Source: Syntrophobacterales bacterium
GTDB lineage: Bacteria > Desulfobacterota > Desulfobaccia > Desulfobaccales > 0-14-0-80-60-11
Assembly (NCBI GenBank): GCA_023229795.1
Contig: JALNYP010000129.1
Span: 1-5,777, forward strand
Length of the DNA: 5,777 bases
Direction: 5' to 3'
Shown: positions 1-5,736 of the stretch, piece after piece
Numbering within the stretch: the stretch's first letter is position 1
How the letters are laid out: each line of letters opens with the position of its first letter
Notes under the pieces: generated by a model
What the model saw: the letters and a program-made list of their open reading frames with translations, nothing else
The model's database searches: none
What the model was told of the DNA's origin: nothing
Program-made: the position numbers and the translations under genes

Positions 1-271
1 GGGCAAAGGACCCGCCACTGCCCAGGCTCCGGCCAGCGGCAAGGGCACCGGGGTGCTCTGGGTGGTTGACGAAAATCAAAAGCCCCGCCAGATCGAGGTC
101 CAGACCGGGGCCAGCGATGGGGCCAATACCGTGGTGGAGGGCGCGGATCTGCGCGAGGGGATGCAGATGATCACCGGGATACGCCCGCCGAACTCCGGCA
201 ATGGCAAGAAAGAGGGCGGCAACCCCTTCCTTCCGAGCATGCGCCGCGGCAAAAGCGGCGGCGGACACTAA
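1..271 (+). CDS. MacA-like periplasmic adaptor subunit (HlyD family), 3' end only
   Basis: This is the C-terminal end of a gene that begins left of the window; the first full codon is at position 2, leaving about 89 residues. After a Gly/Ala/Pro-rich stretch comes GVLWVVDENQKPRQIEVQTG, then a segment ending VEGADLREGMQMITG. This is the usual layout of the last beta-barrel and membrane-proximal strands of MacA-type adaptors, where V(L)xGLxxGdxVi(x)G is typical. The last 30 or so residues are a polar Gly/Lys/Arg-rich tail with NPFLP, as seen in many MacA homologues. Such adaptors are anchored in the inner membrane and bridge a MacB permease to a TolC-like channel in the periplasm. The ATPase gene follows after 13 nt, which supports the assignment. 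An RND-type adaptor would look similar at this end, but the ABC genes downstream make MacA-like the better name. Confidence 0.88.
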   Translation, partial: GKGPATAQAPASGKGTGVLWVVDENQKPRQIEVQTGASDGANTVVEGADLREGMQMITGIRPPNSGNGKKEGGNPFLPSMRRGKSGGGH

Positions 272-284
272 GTAGAGTAGAGTT

Positions 285-1010
285 ATGGACCTCATCACCC
301 TGCACGGCATCGAAAAGACCTACCAGATGGGCGATATATCCGTGCCCGTGCTGAAAGGAATCTCCCTGGCCATCCGGCAGGGGGAGCTGATTGCGCTTAC
401 CGGCTCGTCCGGTTCCGGAAAATCGACATTGATGAACATACTGGGCTGCCTGGACCGGCCGACCGCCGGCGAGTATTGGCTGGACGGCCAGGAGACCTCC
501 AAACTCTCCTCCGACGAGCGGGCCCTGCTTCGCAACCGCAAGCTGGGTTTCGTCTTCCAGAGCTTCAATCTGCTGGCCAGAACCAGCGCCATCGAGAACG
601 TGGCCATGCCGCTCGCCTACTCTGCCGAGAGCCTGAGCGAACGCGAGGCTCGAGGGAGGGCCGCCGAGATGCTCGGCCGGGTGGGGCTGGCCGACCGGCT
701 GGGCCATCTCCCCTCCCAGCTTTCCGGCGGCCAGCAGCAGCGGGTGGCCATCGCCCGGGCCCTGATCAATCATCCGCCGGTGCTTTTTGCCGATGAACCC
801 ACCGGCAACCTGGATTCCCGGACCAGCGAAGAGGTGCTCCAGATGTTCGAGCAGCTCAACTCTGAGGACGGCATCACCATCATCATGGTGACCCATGATC
901 CCAAGGTGGCGGGACATGCCAAACGGGTGATCCGCATCGAAGATGGGCTGATCCAAGGCGACGGAGCCGTTGCCGACTCAAGCCCTGAAACCCCGGGAGG
1001 CGCGGCATGA
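285..1010 (+). CDS. MacB/LolD-type ABC transporter ATP-binding protein
   Basis: This 241-residue protein is a complete ABC ATPase, the cytoplasmic motor of the exporter. The motifs are all present and intact: Walker A GSSGSGKST (residues 40-48), Q-loop Gln92 in FVFQSFNLL, signature LSGGQ (146-150), Walker B VLFADE (166-171, catalytic Glu171), D-loop NLDS (175-178) and switch His204 in VTHD. The FQSFNLL and DEPTGNLDS wording is typical of the MacB/LolD/FtsE branch. Its length fits a stand-alone ATPase; E. coli MacB instead fuses ATPase and permease in one chain. The ATG has only a weak ribosome site (AGAG at 274-277, 7 nt upstream, within a doubled TAGAG), which suggests coupling to translation of the adaptor gene. 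Its stop overlaps the permease start as ATGA. The substrate cannot be read from the sequence; macrolides, peptides, lipids or siderophores are all possible. Confidence 0.96.
   Translation: MDLITLHGIEKTYQMGDISVPVLKGISLAIRQGELIALTGSSGSGKSTLMNILGCLDRPTAGEYWLDGQETSKLSSDERALLRNRKLGFVFQSFNLLARTSAIENVAMPLAYSAESLSEREARGRAAEMLGRVGLADRLGHLPSQLSGGQQQRVAIARALINHPPVLFADEPTGNLDSRTSEEVLQMFEQLNSEDGITIIMVTHDPKVAGHAKRVIRIEDGLIQGDGAVADSSPETPGGAA
995..1000 (+). promoter_or_regulatory. Ribosome binding site for the permease gene
   Basis: GGGAGG lies 6 nt before the ATG at 1007, inside the last codons of the ATPase gene. Together with the ATGA stop/start overlap it supports the chosen permease start and suggests coupled translation of motor and permease, which are needed in equal amounts. 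Confidence 0.7.
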
Positions 1011-2377
1011 GTGTCTACGCCACTGCCGGCACCGCCTTTAAGGCCCTGCGGCGCAATCCCATGCGGGCCATGCTCACCACCCTGGGGATCGTCATCGGGG
1101 TAGGCGCGGTCATCGCCATGATGGAGATCGGCGCCGGCGCCTCGGCGGCCCTCAAGAAATCCATCGCCAGCATGGGGGCCAACGTCCTGGTGATCCACCC
1201 CGGCACCGCCTCCAGCGGCGGGGTCTCCTTCGGGGCGGGCACCACCACCACCCTGACCCCGGAAGACTGCCAGGCCATCCTCCGGGAATGTCCGTCCATC
1301 CGCAACGCCACGCCCATGGTCCGCGCCCGGGCCCAGGTGGTCTACGGCAACCGCAACTGGGTGCCCAACGCCATCTACGGCACCACCCCGGCATATCTTG
1401 ATGTGCAGGACTGGAACATCCTGGCCGAGGGCGAGCCCTTCAGCGAGCGGGACGTCTTGAACGGTAACCGGGTTTGTGTCCTGGGCCAGAGCCTGGTCCG
1501 GGAGCTGTTCGAGGGTGCCTCGCCTGTGGGCAAGGAGATCCGGATCAAAAATATCTCCTTCAGGGTGATTGGGGTGCTCCCCCCCAAGGGCGCCAACATG
1601 ATGGGCTTCGATCAGGACGATGTCATTATCGCGCCCTGGACCACCATTAAATACCGGGTCACCGGCTCAAGCCTCTCCACCACCAACCAGAGTACCTCGG
1701 CTGCCGCCACCGATACGGTAAATACCCTGTCCAATCTCTACCCCGCGGCCCAGATCAGCCTTTACCCGGCACGCTCCAGCGTCCAGCAGGCGGACAACCC
1801 TATGCCGGTGCGCTTTGCCAATATCGACCAGATCATGGCTGCGGCCGTGAGTTCCGGGGAGATACCCCTGGCCATCGAGCAGGTGACCGCAGTGCTCCGG
1901 GAACGTCACCACCTCCGCACCGAGGAACCGGACGATTTCAGCATCCGCGATATGGCCGAGCTCACCAAAACCCTTTCCACCACCACCACGCTGATGACCA
2001 ACCTGTTGCTGGCCGTGGCCATGATCTCGCTGGTGGTGGGCGGGGTGGGGATCATGAACATCATGCTCGTTTCCGTTACCGAACGCACCCGGGAGATCGG
2101 CCTGCGTATGGCGGTGGGGGCTCGGGGTCGGGACATCCTCCGCCAGTTTCTGGTGGAGGCGGTAGTGCTCTGCCTTACCGGCGGGGCCATGGGCATCGTC
2201 CTTGGCCATGGCGGTTCCCTGCTGGTGCAGCTTCTGCTCAAGTGGCCGGTGGAGACCACTCCGACGGCCATCGCTGCCGCGGTGCTGGTCTCAGCAGGGG
2301 TCGGAATCATCTTCGGATTTTACCCGGCCTGGAAGGCCTCCCGGCTTGACCCCATCGAGGCGCTGCGCTATGAATAA
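1007..2377 (+). CDS. MacB-type ABC transporter permease
   Basis: This 456-residue inner-membrane protein has the MacB fold. It has one N-terminal membrane helix (about residues 22-42, after the basic RRNPMRAMLTTLGI), a large periplasmic domain (about 45-325), and three C-terminal helices (about 330-355, 380-408 and 418-440). The segment VGGVGIMNIMLVSVTERTRE (344-363), followed by IGLRMAVGAR, is a hallmark of MacB/FtsX permeases, as is the ending RLDPIEALRYE. MacB proteins do not pump through a membrane channel; ATP hydrolysis drives a periplasmic bellows motion that pushes substrate into the outer-membrane conduit. Compared with the permease half of E. coli MacB, there are about 47 extra residues (roughly 221-267) in the periplasmic domain, rich in Ser, Thr, Asn, Gln and Ala. 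I believe related split permeases share this insert. Adaptor, ATPase and outer-membrane channel genes on either side complete the pump. Confidence 0.95.
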   Translation: MSVYATAGTAFKALRRNPMRAMLTTLGIVIGVGAVIAMMEIGAGASAALKKSIASMGANVLVIHPGTASSGGVSFGAGTTTTLTPEDCQAILRECPSIRNATPMVRARAQVVYGNRNWVPNAIYGTTPAYLDVQDWNILAEGEPFSERDVLNGNRVCVLGQSLVRELFEGASPVGKEIRIKNISFRVIGVLPPKGANMMGFDQDDVIIAPWTTIKYRVTGSSLSTTNQSTSAAATDTVNTLSNLYPAAQISLYPARSSVQQADNPMPVRFANIDQIMAAAVSSGEIPLAIEQVTAVLRERHHLRTEEPDDFSIRDMAELTKTLSTTTTLMTNLLLAVAMISLVVGGVGIMNIMLVSVTERTREIGLRMAVGARGRDILRQFLVEAVVLCLTGGAMGIVLGHGGSLLVQLLLKWPVETTPTAIAAAVLVSAGVGIIFGFYPAWKASRLDPIEALRYE

Positions 2378-2410
2378 GGCAACCGGGCCGGTCTTTCGCC
2401 CCATATTTTC

Positions 2411-2416
2411 AAGGAG
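2411..2416 (+). promoter_or_regulatory. Ribosome binding site that sets the start of the outer-membrane channel gene
   Basis: AAGGAG is 7 nt upstream of the ATG at 2424. The reading frame is open much further upstream, with in-frame ATGs at 2202 and 2370. Only the 2424 start pairs a strong ribosome site with a lipoprotein signal peptide beginning right at the N-terminus. Confidence 0.85.
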
Positions 2417-2423
2417 TAACCCC

Positions 2424-3884
2424 ATGATCCCTCTTCCGCATCGCACCGCATACCGGACCAGCCTGACTCTCTGTCTCTGCCTGCCCCTCTTGAGCAGCTG
2501 CATGATGGGGCCTGATTTCCAACGCCCGGAGACCAAGGTTTCCTCCCAGTGGCTGGGGCAGGCCCCCATGGCTCGCGAGACCGCATCCCCGGAGGAGCAG
2601 AGCTTGGCCCAATGGTGGACGATTTTTAACGATCCCCAGCTTACCTCCCTGATGGAGCGGGCCATGCAGGCCAATCTGGACCTGCGCATGGCTGAAAGCC
2701 GGATCCGTCAGTCCCGAGCCGCCTTGGGCATCGCCGGGGCAGACCTCGGCCCGACGGTGGATACCTCCGCTTCGTACAGGCGCAGCCGGACACCGGGGTC
2801 CGGGGGCAGCGGTGCTGTAACCACCAATTTCTATATTATGGGCTTTGATGCCGGCTGGGAGATTGATCTGTTCGGCGGGGTGCGGCGCGGGGTCGAGGCG
2901 GCAGGCGCGGATCTTGACACGGCCGTGGAAAGCCGCCGTGATCTGCTGGTGAGTCTGAGCGCCGAGGTGGCCAGCAACTATCTGAATCTGCGTTCCCTCC
3001 AGCAGCGACTCACCATTGCCCGCAATAACCTGTCGGCCCAGGAACACAGTACCGGACTGACCCGCCAGCGCTTTGGCGCAGGATTTGTCGGCAAACTCGA
3101 TGTGGTACGGTCGGAGGCGCTCGCCGCCACCATAGCCGGGCAGATCCCGCTGCTTGAGGCGCAGATCCGGCAAACGATCTTCGGCCTGAGCCTGCTGCTG
3201 GGCGGAGAGCCGTCCACCCTGCTGGCAGAACTGACTCCAGACGCCGCCCTGCCCATGGCGCTGGCCACGGTGCCCCTGGGCCTGCCTTCAGACCTCCTCC
3301 TCCGGAGACCGGATATCCGCAGGGCGGAAGCGAAGATCCATGCCGCCACTGCCCGGATCGGTGTGGCCAAGGCCGATCTCTTTCCCAAATTCACCATCTC
3401 CGGCGCCCTCGGTCTTCAAAACAACACGTTTAATTCGCTCTTTAATCAGGCCAGCACTGCCTGGTCTCTTGGCCCTTCGCTGAACTGGCCGCTCTTTGAT
3501 ATGGGCCGCAGCCGTGCCAATCTGGAATTGAAAAAAGCCGTCCAGGAAGAGGAACTCCTGGGCTATGAACAGACCGTGCTGGGCGCCCTGCAGGAGGTGG
3601 AAAACGCCCTGGTCGCCGCGACCAAGGAGGAGGAGCATCGTCAGAACCTGGCCCAGGTCGTTACAGCCAACCGCACCGCAGTGGATCTCGCCACCGCCCT
3701 CTATACCGCAGGTGAGAGCGATTTTCTCGCCCTGCTGGATGCACAGCGCTCTCTTTATGTCTCCGAGGAGGCCCTGGCCCAGTCCAGTGGCACCGTCTCC
3801 ATCAATCTGGTCGCTCTGTTCAAGGCCCTCGGTGGCGGCTGGCCTGCGGAAGAAGGTGAGGCCAGTACTGCCTCGGGCTCGTAG
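2424..3884 (+). CDS. NodT-family outer-membrane efflux lipoprotein (TolC-like channel)
   Basis: This 486-residue protein is of normal length for the NodT/OprM family. It starts with a lipoprotein signal peptide whose lipobox LSSC places the lipidated cysteine at residue 26. Family hallmarks follow in order: WWTIFNDPQL (64-73), WEIDLFGG (145-152), GLPSDLLLRRPDIR starting at residue 286, IGVAKADLFP shortly after, LNWPLFDMGR (353-362), and a C-terminal FKALGGGW. The two halves (about 60-250 and 280-475) are the two outer membrane efflux protein repeats, which trimerise into a beta-barrel with a long periplasmic alpha-helical tunnel. It should be the exit duct for the MacAB-like pump encoded immediately upstream, 46 nt away on the same strand. 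NodT proteins also serve RND pumps, so the partner is inferred from gene order. A hydrophilic tail of about 14 residues (EEGEASTASGS) follows the last hallmark. Confidence 0.96.
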   Translation: MIPLPHRTAYRTSLTLCLCLPLLSSCMMGPDFQRPETKVSSQWLGQAPMARETASPEEQSLAQWWTIFNDPQLTSLMERAMQANLDLRMAESRIRQSRAALGIAGADLGPTVDTSASYRRSRTPGSGGSGAVTTNFYIMGFDAGWEIDLFGGVRRGVEAAGADLDTAVESRRDLLVSLSAEVASNYLNLRSLQQRLTIARNNLSAQEHSTGLTRQRFGAGFVGKLDVVRSEALAATIAGQIPLLEAQIRQTIFGLSLLLGGEPSTLLAELTPDAALPMALATVPLGLPSDLLLRRPDIRRAEAKIHAATARIGVAKADLFPKFTISGALGLQNNTFNSLFNQASTAWSLGPSLNWPLFDMGRSRANLELKKAVQEEELLGYEQTVLGALQEVENALVAATKEEEHRQNLAQVVTANRTAVDLATALYTAGESDFLALLDAQRSLYVSEEALAQSSGTVSINLVALFKALGGGWPAEEGEASTASGS

Positions 3885-3932
3885 CGGGGATTTTATTTTT
3901 CATGTTCTTGATATTCTTCTTGTTTCCACATC

Positions 3933-3948
3933 TCCGGTGTGAACCGGA
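3933..3948 (+). other. Small hairpin with GUGA tetraloop
   Basis: TCCGGT and ACCGGA form a perfect 6-bp stem around the loop GTGA, which as RNA is a stable GNRA tetraloop on the + strand. It lies 49 nt after the stop codon of the efflux channel gene. No T-run follows, so it is not an intrinsic terminator by itself. It could protect the 3' end of the efflux transcript or be chance. Confidence 0.35.
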
Positions 3949-3969
3949 CCACCCTGTTGTTCCTTCATC

Positions 3970-4004
3970 CGTGGCTCGATAAAGAGCCACGTCGGCAAAT
4001 TTTA
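3970..4004 (+). terminator. Possible weak terminator hairpin between the convergent operons
   Basis: CGTGGCTC (3970-3977) and GAGCCACG (3984-3991) form a perfect 8-bp stem with a 6-nt GATAAA loop. Downstream on the + strand there is only a short T-run (4000-4003) after an 8-nt spacer, so it is not a textbook intrinsic terminator. On the - strand no T-run follows. Its position between the end of the efflux operon and the end of the opposing operon makes transcript termination or 3'-end protection its most likely role. The loop can also pair with TTTATC at 4001-4006. Confidence 0.45.
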
Positions 4005-4022
4005 TCGCCTCGCAGCTGCTTG

Positions 4023-5021
4023 TCAAGGAAAGAGAGGGGGCTCTGGGCCTTTTGTTGTCGAAAGGGAAGAATGGAGGACCTTGTCAACGGTTGCAAGGTA
4101 ATGCTCCTCGGAGTTGGCTTTTTTTATTTTTTTCCAGATTTTTTGTTGCCCGGGAAAAGAGGCGGCAAGATAAAACCATATCTGCTTCATCCTGCCGAGC
4201 AGATGGCTGGGCCCGGCGAGGCTTTCTTTGTAGCCCGTATATAGATCCTGGTGGAAGTTAATCAGCATGGTTGCGCGTTGCTCGGCGCTGAACTGTTCAC
4301 CCTTGATGACCCTGGCCAGAAAGGGGTCGGCCAGGGCTCCCCGGCCGACCATCCAGCGTTGCACCGTGGGAAATTGCCTTTGCAGGCTGCTCCATGTCGC
4401 GATGTCGGTTATGTCGCCGTTATAGACCAGTATATGGCGGCTCAGCTCCAGGCAATGGCCGAAGCTCTTCGGGTCGGTAGGGCCCTTGTAGAGTTGTTTG
4501 CCCAGCCGGGTATGGATGATGATCTCTTTCAGCGGGTAGTCATTGAGCCGCGGCAGAAGCCCTGCCAGTTCATCCGGGTGGTTGAGGCCCAGCCGGGTCT
4601 TGATGGAGAGCTGCATGGGCAGTCGGGGCAGGATGTGATCAAGGAAGGAGGCGATGGCGTCGGGATAGGGCAGCAGGCCGGAGCCCCGTCGTTTACGGGT
4701 GACCATCGGGGCCGGACAGCCCAGGTTCCAGTTGAGGTGCTCATATCCGAGATCGTGCAGTCGGTGCGCCAGGGCCAGGAGGCCCTCCGCTTCGGTATGG
4801 AGAAACTGCGGCACCACCGGCAGGGCCATGTTCTCTTCGGGCTGCAGATCGCGAAGCTGTCTGGGATCGAAGTTCGAGTGCGGCTGCGGATTGATAAAGG
4901 GGGCAACTGCCTGATCAAAGCCGCCAAAATGGTGCTGCAGCAGGTTGCGGAACAGGCAGTCGGTGATGCCGCGAATGGGCGCCAGGTAGAGAAAAGGTCG
5001 ATTCGTCATTTGATCACTCAT
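4023..5021 (-). CDS. tRNA-dihydrouridine synthase (Dus family)
   Basis: This 332-residue flavoprotein should use FMN and NADPH to reduce specific uridines in tRNA to dihydrouridine in the cytoplasm. The TIM-barrel motifs are present: N-terminal FLYLAPIRGITD (10-21), the active-site loop NWNLGCPAPMVTRKRRGSG with catalytic Cys102, FMN-contact segments LSIKTRLG (138-145) and IIIHTRLGKQLYKG (167-180), VYNGDI (199-204), and MVGRGALADP (224-233). The C-terminal helical domain (about 245-320) contains RMKQIWFYL, which resembles the RIKQWLSYL region of E. coli DusC, and the total length is close to DusC and DusB. Which uridine it modifies cannot be told from this. The start at 5021 overlaps the end of the upstream thioredoxin-like gene by 8 nt (ATGAGTGA); a second in-frame ATG at 5009 is a possible alternative. 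A lysine-rich stretch, KIWKKIKKA, lies near the C-terminus and may help bind tRNA. Confidence 0.95.
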   Translation of the reverse strand: MSDQMTNRPFLYLAPIRGITDCLFRNLLQHHFGGFDQAVAPFINPQPHSNFDPRQLRDLQPEENMALPVVPQFLHTEAEGLLALAHRLHDLGYEHLNWNLGCPAPMVTRKRRGSGLLPYPDAIASFLDHILPRLPMQLSIKTRLGLNHPDELAGLLPRLNDYPLKEIIIHTRLGKQLYKGPTDPKSFGHCLELSRHILVYNGDITDIATWSSLQRQFPTVQRWMVGRGALADPFLARVIKGEQFSAEQRATMLINFHQDLYTGYKESLAGPSHLLGRMKQIWFYLAASFPGQQKIWKKIKKANSEEHYLATVDKVLHSSLSTTKGPEPPLFP

Positions 5022-5508
5022 GGTCAGGCATTGCCGCCCGGATCCATCCTTCCACCTGGGTCAGGGTCGGCATGATCCCGGCGATCTTGATCTGGCCGTT
5101 GATTATCAGGGCCGGGGTGGCGGTGACCCCCAGGCGCCCGATCTCATCCCGGTCATGGATCTGTTCGATGTCGGCGGCGACGCCGGCCCGTTCCATGGCA
5201 TTGATGACCATGATCTGCAAACCGTTGCAACTGATACAGCCAGTCCCCAGAATGCGGATGGTCAGCCCCTGATTCTGGCCGTCATCAATGCCAAGCAGTC
5301 GGCGGTATTCCCGGCCTATGGCTTCCCTGTATTTATCAACCATGCCGGAGGGGATATAGTTTCGTTCCTTGACCGCCAGGAAGATGAAGTCAACCGCCTG
5401 GGGCACGGCCATCTCTGCGGCCAAGGCCTGGTTGAAGGCAATGTCGAGTCCGATCAGGCCAATAGAGGTCTTGCCGATCCTGATCATTCGTTGGGTGGGA
5501 CTATCCAT
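5014..5508 (-). CDS. Two-domain thioredoxin-like protein (redox-active disulfide protein 2 type)
   Basis: This 164-residue protein has no signal peptide and is probably cytoplasmic. Residues about 82-160 form a thioredoxin fold of the small redox-active disulfide type: strand LTIRILGTG, the redox pair Cys91-Ile-Ser-Cys94, and the cis-proline loop TATPALIING with Pro132. This family is thought to carry out thiol-disulfide exchange, but its partners are poorly known. Residues about 9-73 form a separate, mostly helical domain beginning IRIGKTSIGLIGLD and ending EYRRLLG, which I cannot assign to a characterised family. The ATG at 5508 has only a weak ribosome site; an in-frame ATG at 5487 (residue 8) is an alternative and starts just before the conserved-looking part. 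There is an in-frame stop about 54 nt upstream, so it cannot extend further. It overlaps the dihydrouridine synthase gene and is probably co-transcribed with it. Confidence 0.87.
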   Translation of the reverse strand: MDSPTQRMIRIGKTSIGLIGLDIAFNQALAAEMAVPQAVDFIFLAVKERNYIPSGMVDKYREAIGREYRRLLGIDDGQNQGLTIRILGTGCISCNGLQIMVINAMERAGVAADIEQIHDRDEIGRLGVTATPALIINGQIKIAGIMPTLTQVEGWIRAAMPDHE

Positions 5509-5605
5509 ATCTGTTCTGATGTGGTAATTGTGAAAGATAATTGTCGGATTGAAGACCCTTTTTCAGCCCGATTTCAGTTTGACAAATGGTCTTATTTTTC
5601 TTTGC

Positions 5606-5633
5606 ATCATACGATAAACCAAGCCGTTGTTAA
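5606..5633 (-). promoter_or_regulatory. Sigma70-like promoter for the thioredoxin-like/dus operon
   Basis: Reading leftward, TTAACA (5633-5628, one mismatch to TTGACA) is followed after 16 bp by TATGAT (5611-5606, one mismatch to TATAAT). Transcription would start near 5599, giving a leader of about 90 nt before the ATG at 5508. It is the best promoter match I found in the intergenic region and is correctly oriented for the operon. The -35 box abuts the GCCGTT word of the nearby repeat element, so a protein or structure at the repeat could affect it. Confidence 0.55.
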
Positions 5634-5670
5634 TAAAGAGCATGGTCACCTGAGTGAATAAAACGGCATA

Positions 5671-5723
5671 AGGAGCCGTAACGAAATGGTCATAAAGAGT
5701 CAAGTTATTTCGTAACGGCTCCT
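5671..5723. repeat. 17-bp imperfect inverted repeat with 19-nt centre
   Basis: AGGAGCCGTAACGAAAT (5671-5687) is the inverse complement of ATTTCGTAACGGCTCCT (5707-5723) except for one A-A mismatch (5680 against 5714). In RNA, three G-U pairs (5688-5690 with 5704-5706) could extend the stem. Both arms carry CGTAACG in the same orientation because of the mismatched centre. No T-run follows on the + strand and only a distant TTTT on the - strand, so it is a poor terminator. It may be a regulatory hairpin ahead of the gene at 5737, an operator, or a copy of a small intergenic repeat or MITE-like element. Confidence 0.8.
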
Positions 5724-5736
5724 GAGGCGCTGGCAG

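Larger units (their letters stand above)
5509..5736. other. AT-rich intergenic region with promoter and inverted repeats
   Basis: This 228-bp stretch is clearly more AT-rich than its neighbours and separates the leftward thioredoxin-like operon from a probable rightward gene. It holds a good - strand promoter (5606-5633), a 17-bp inverted repeat (5671-5723), and a looser related element (5623-5667). A - strand frame stays open from the right edge of the window to a stop at 5563-5565 (about 70 codons), but it has no family resemblance I recognise and crosses the repeat. I therefore treat the region as regulatory or repetitive, not coding. Confidence 0.6.

Noticed and set aside
171..956. A 261-codon open frame on the - strand
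   Set aside because: It lies antisense to the ATPase gene, whose motifs are all intact. Its translation is Gly/His/Gln-rich without domain features, as expected of the mirror of GC-rich coding DNA.
2202..2423. Longer versions of the outer-membrane channel protein starting at 2202 or 2370
   Set aside because: The 2202 start lies deep in the permease gene. The 2370 start would put about 18 extra residues, including charged ones, ahead of the lipoprotein signal peptide. The 2424 start has AAGGAG at the right distance.
4119..4133. Two T-runs on the + strand resembling the tail of a terminator
   Set aside because: They are the complement of lysine codons (KIWKKIKKA) inside the dihydrouridine synthase gene, and no strong hairpin precedes them.
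4251..5075. A 274-codon open frame on the + strand
   Set aside because: It is antisense to the dihydrouridine synthase gene, which has clear catalytic motifs, and shows no domain of its own.
5579..5584. A perfect TTGACA on the + strand as a -35 box for the gene at 5737
   Set aside because: At 16-18 bp spacing there is only TTGCAT or similar (3 of 6 matches); the better TACGAT at 5610 is 25 bp away.
5020..5661. A 213-codon open frame on the + strand
   Set aside because: It is mostly antisense to the thioredoxin-like gene with its CxxC and cis-Pro motifs, and ends in the intergenic repeat region.
5671..5723. The inverted repeat as a CRISPR repeat or insertion-sequence end
   Set aside because: There is only one full copy, no regular spacers, no transposase and no flanking target duplication visible in the window.
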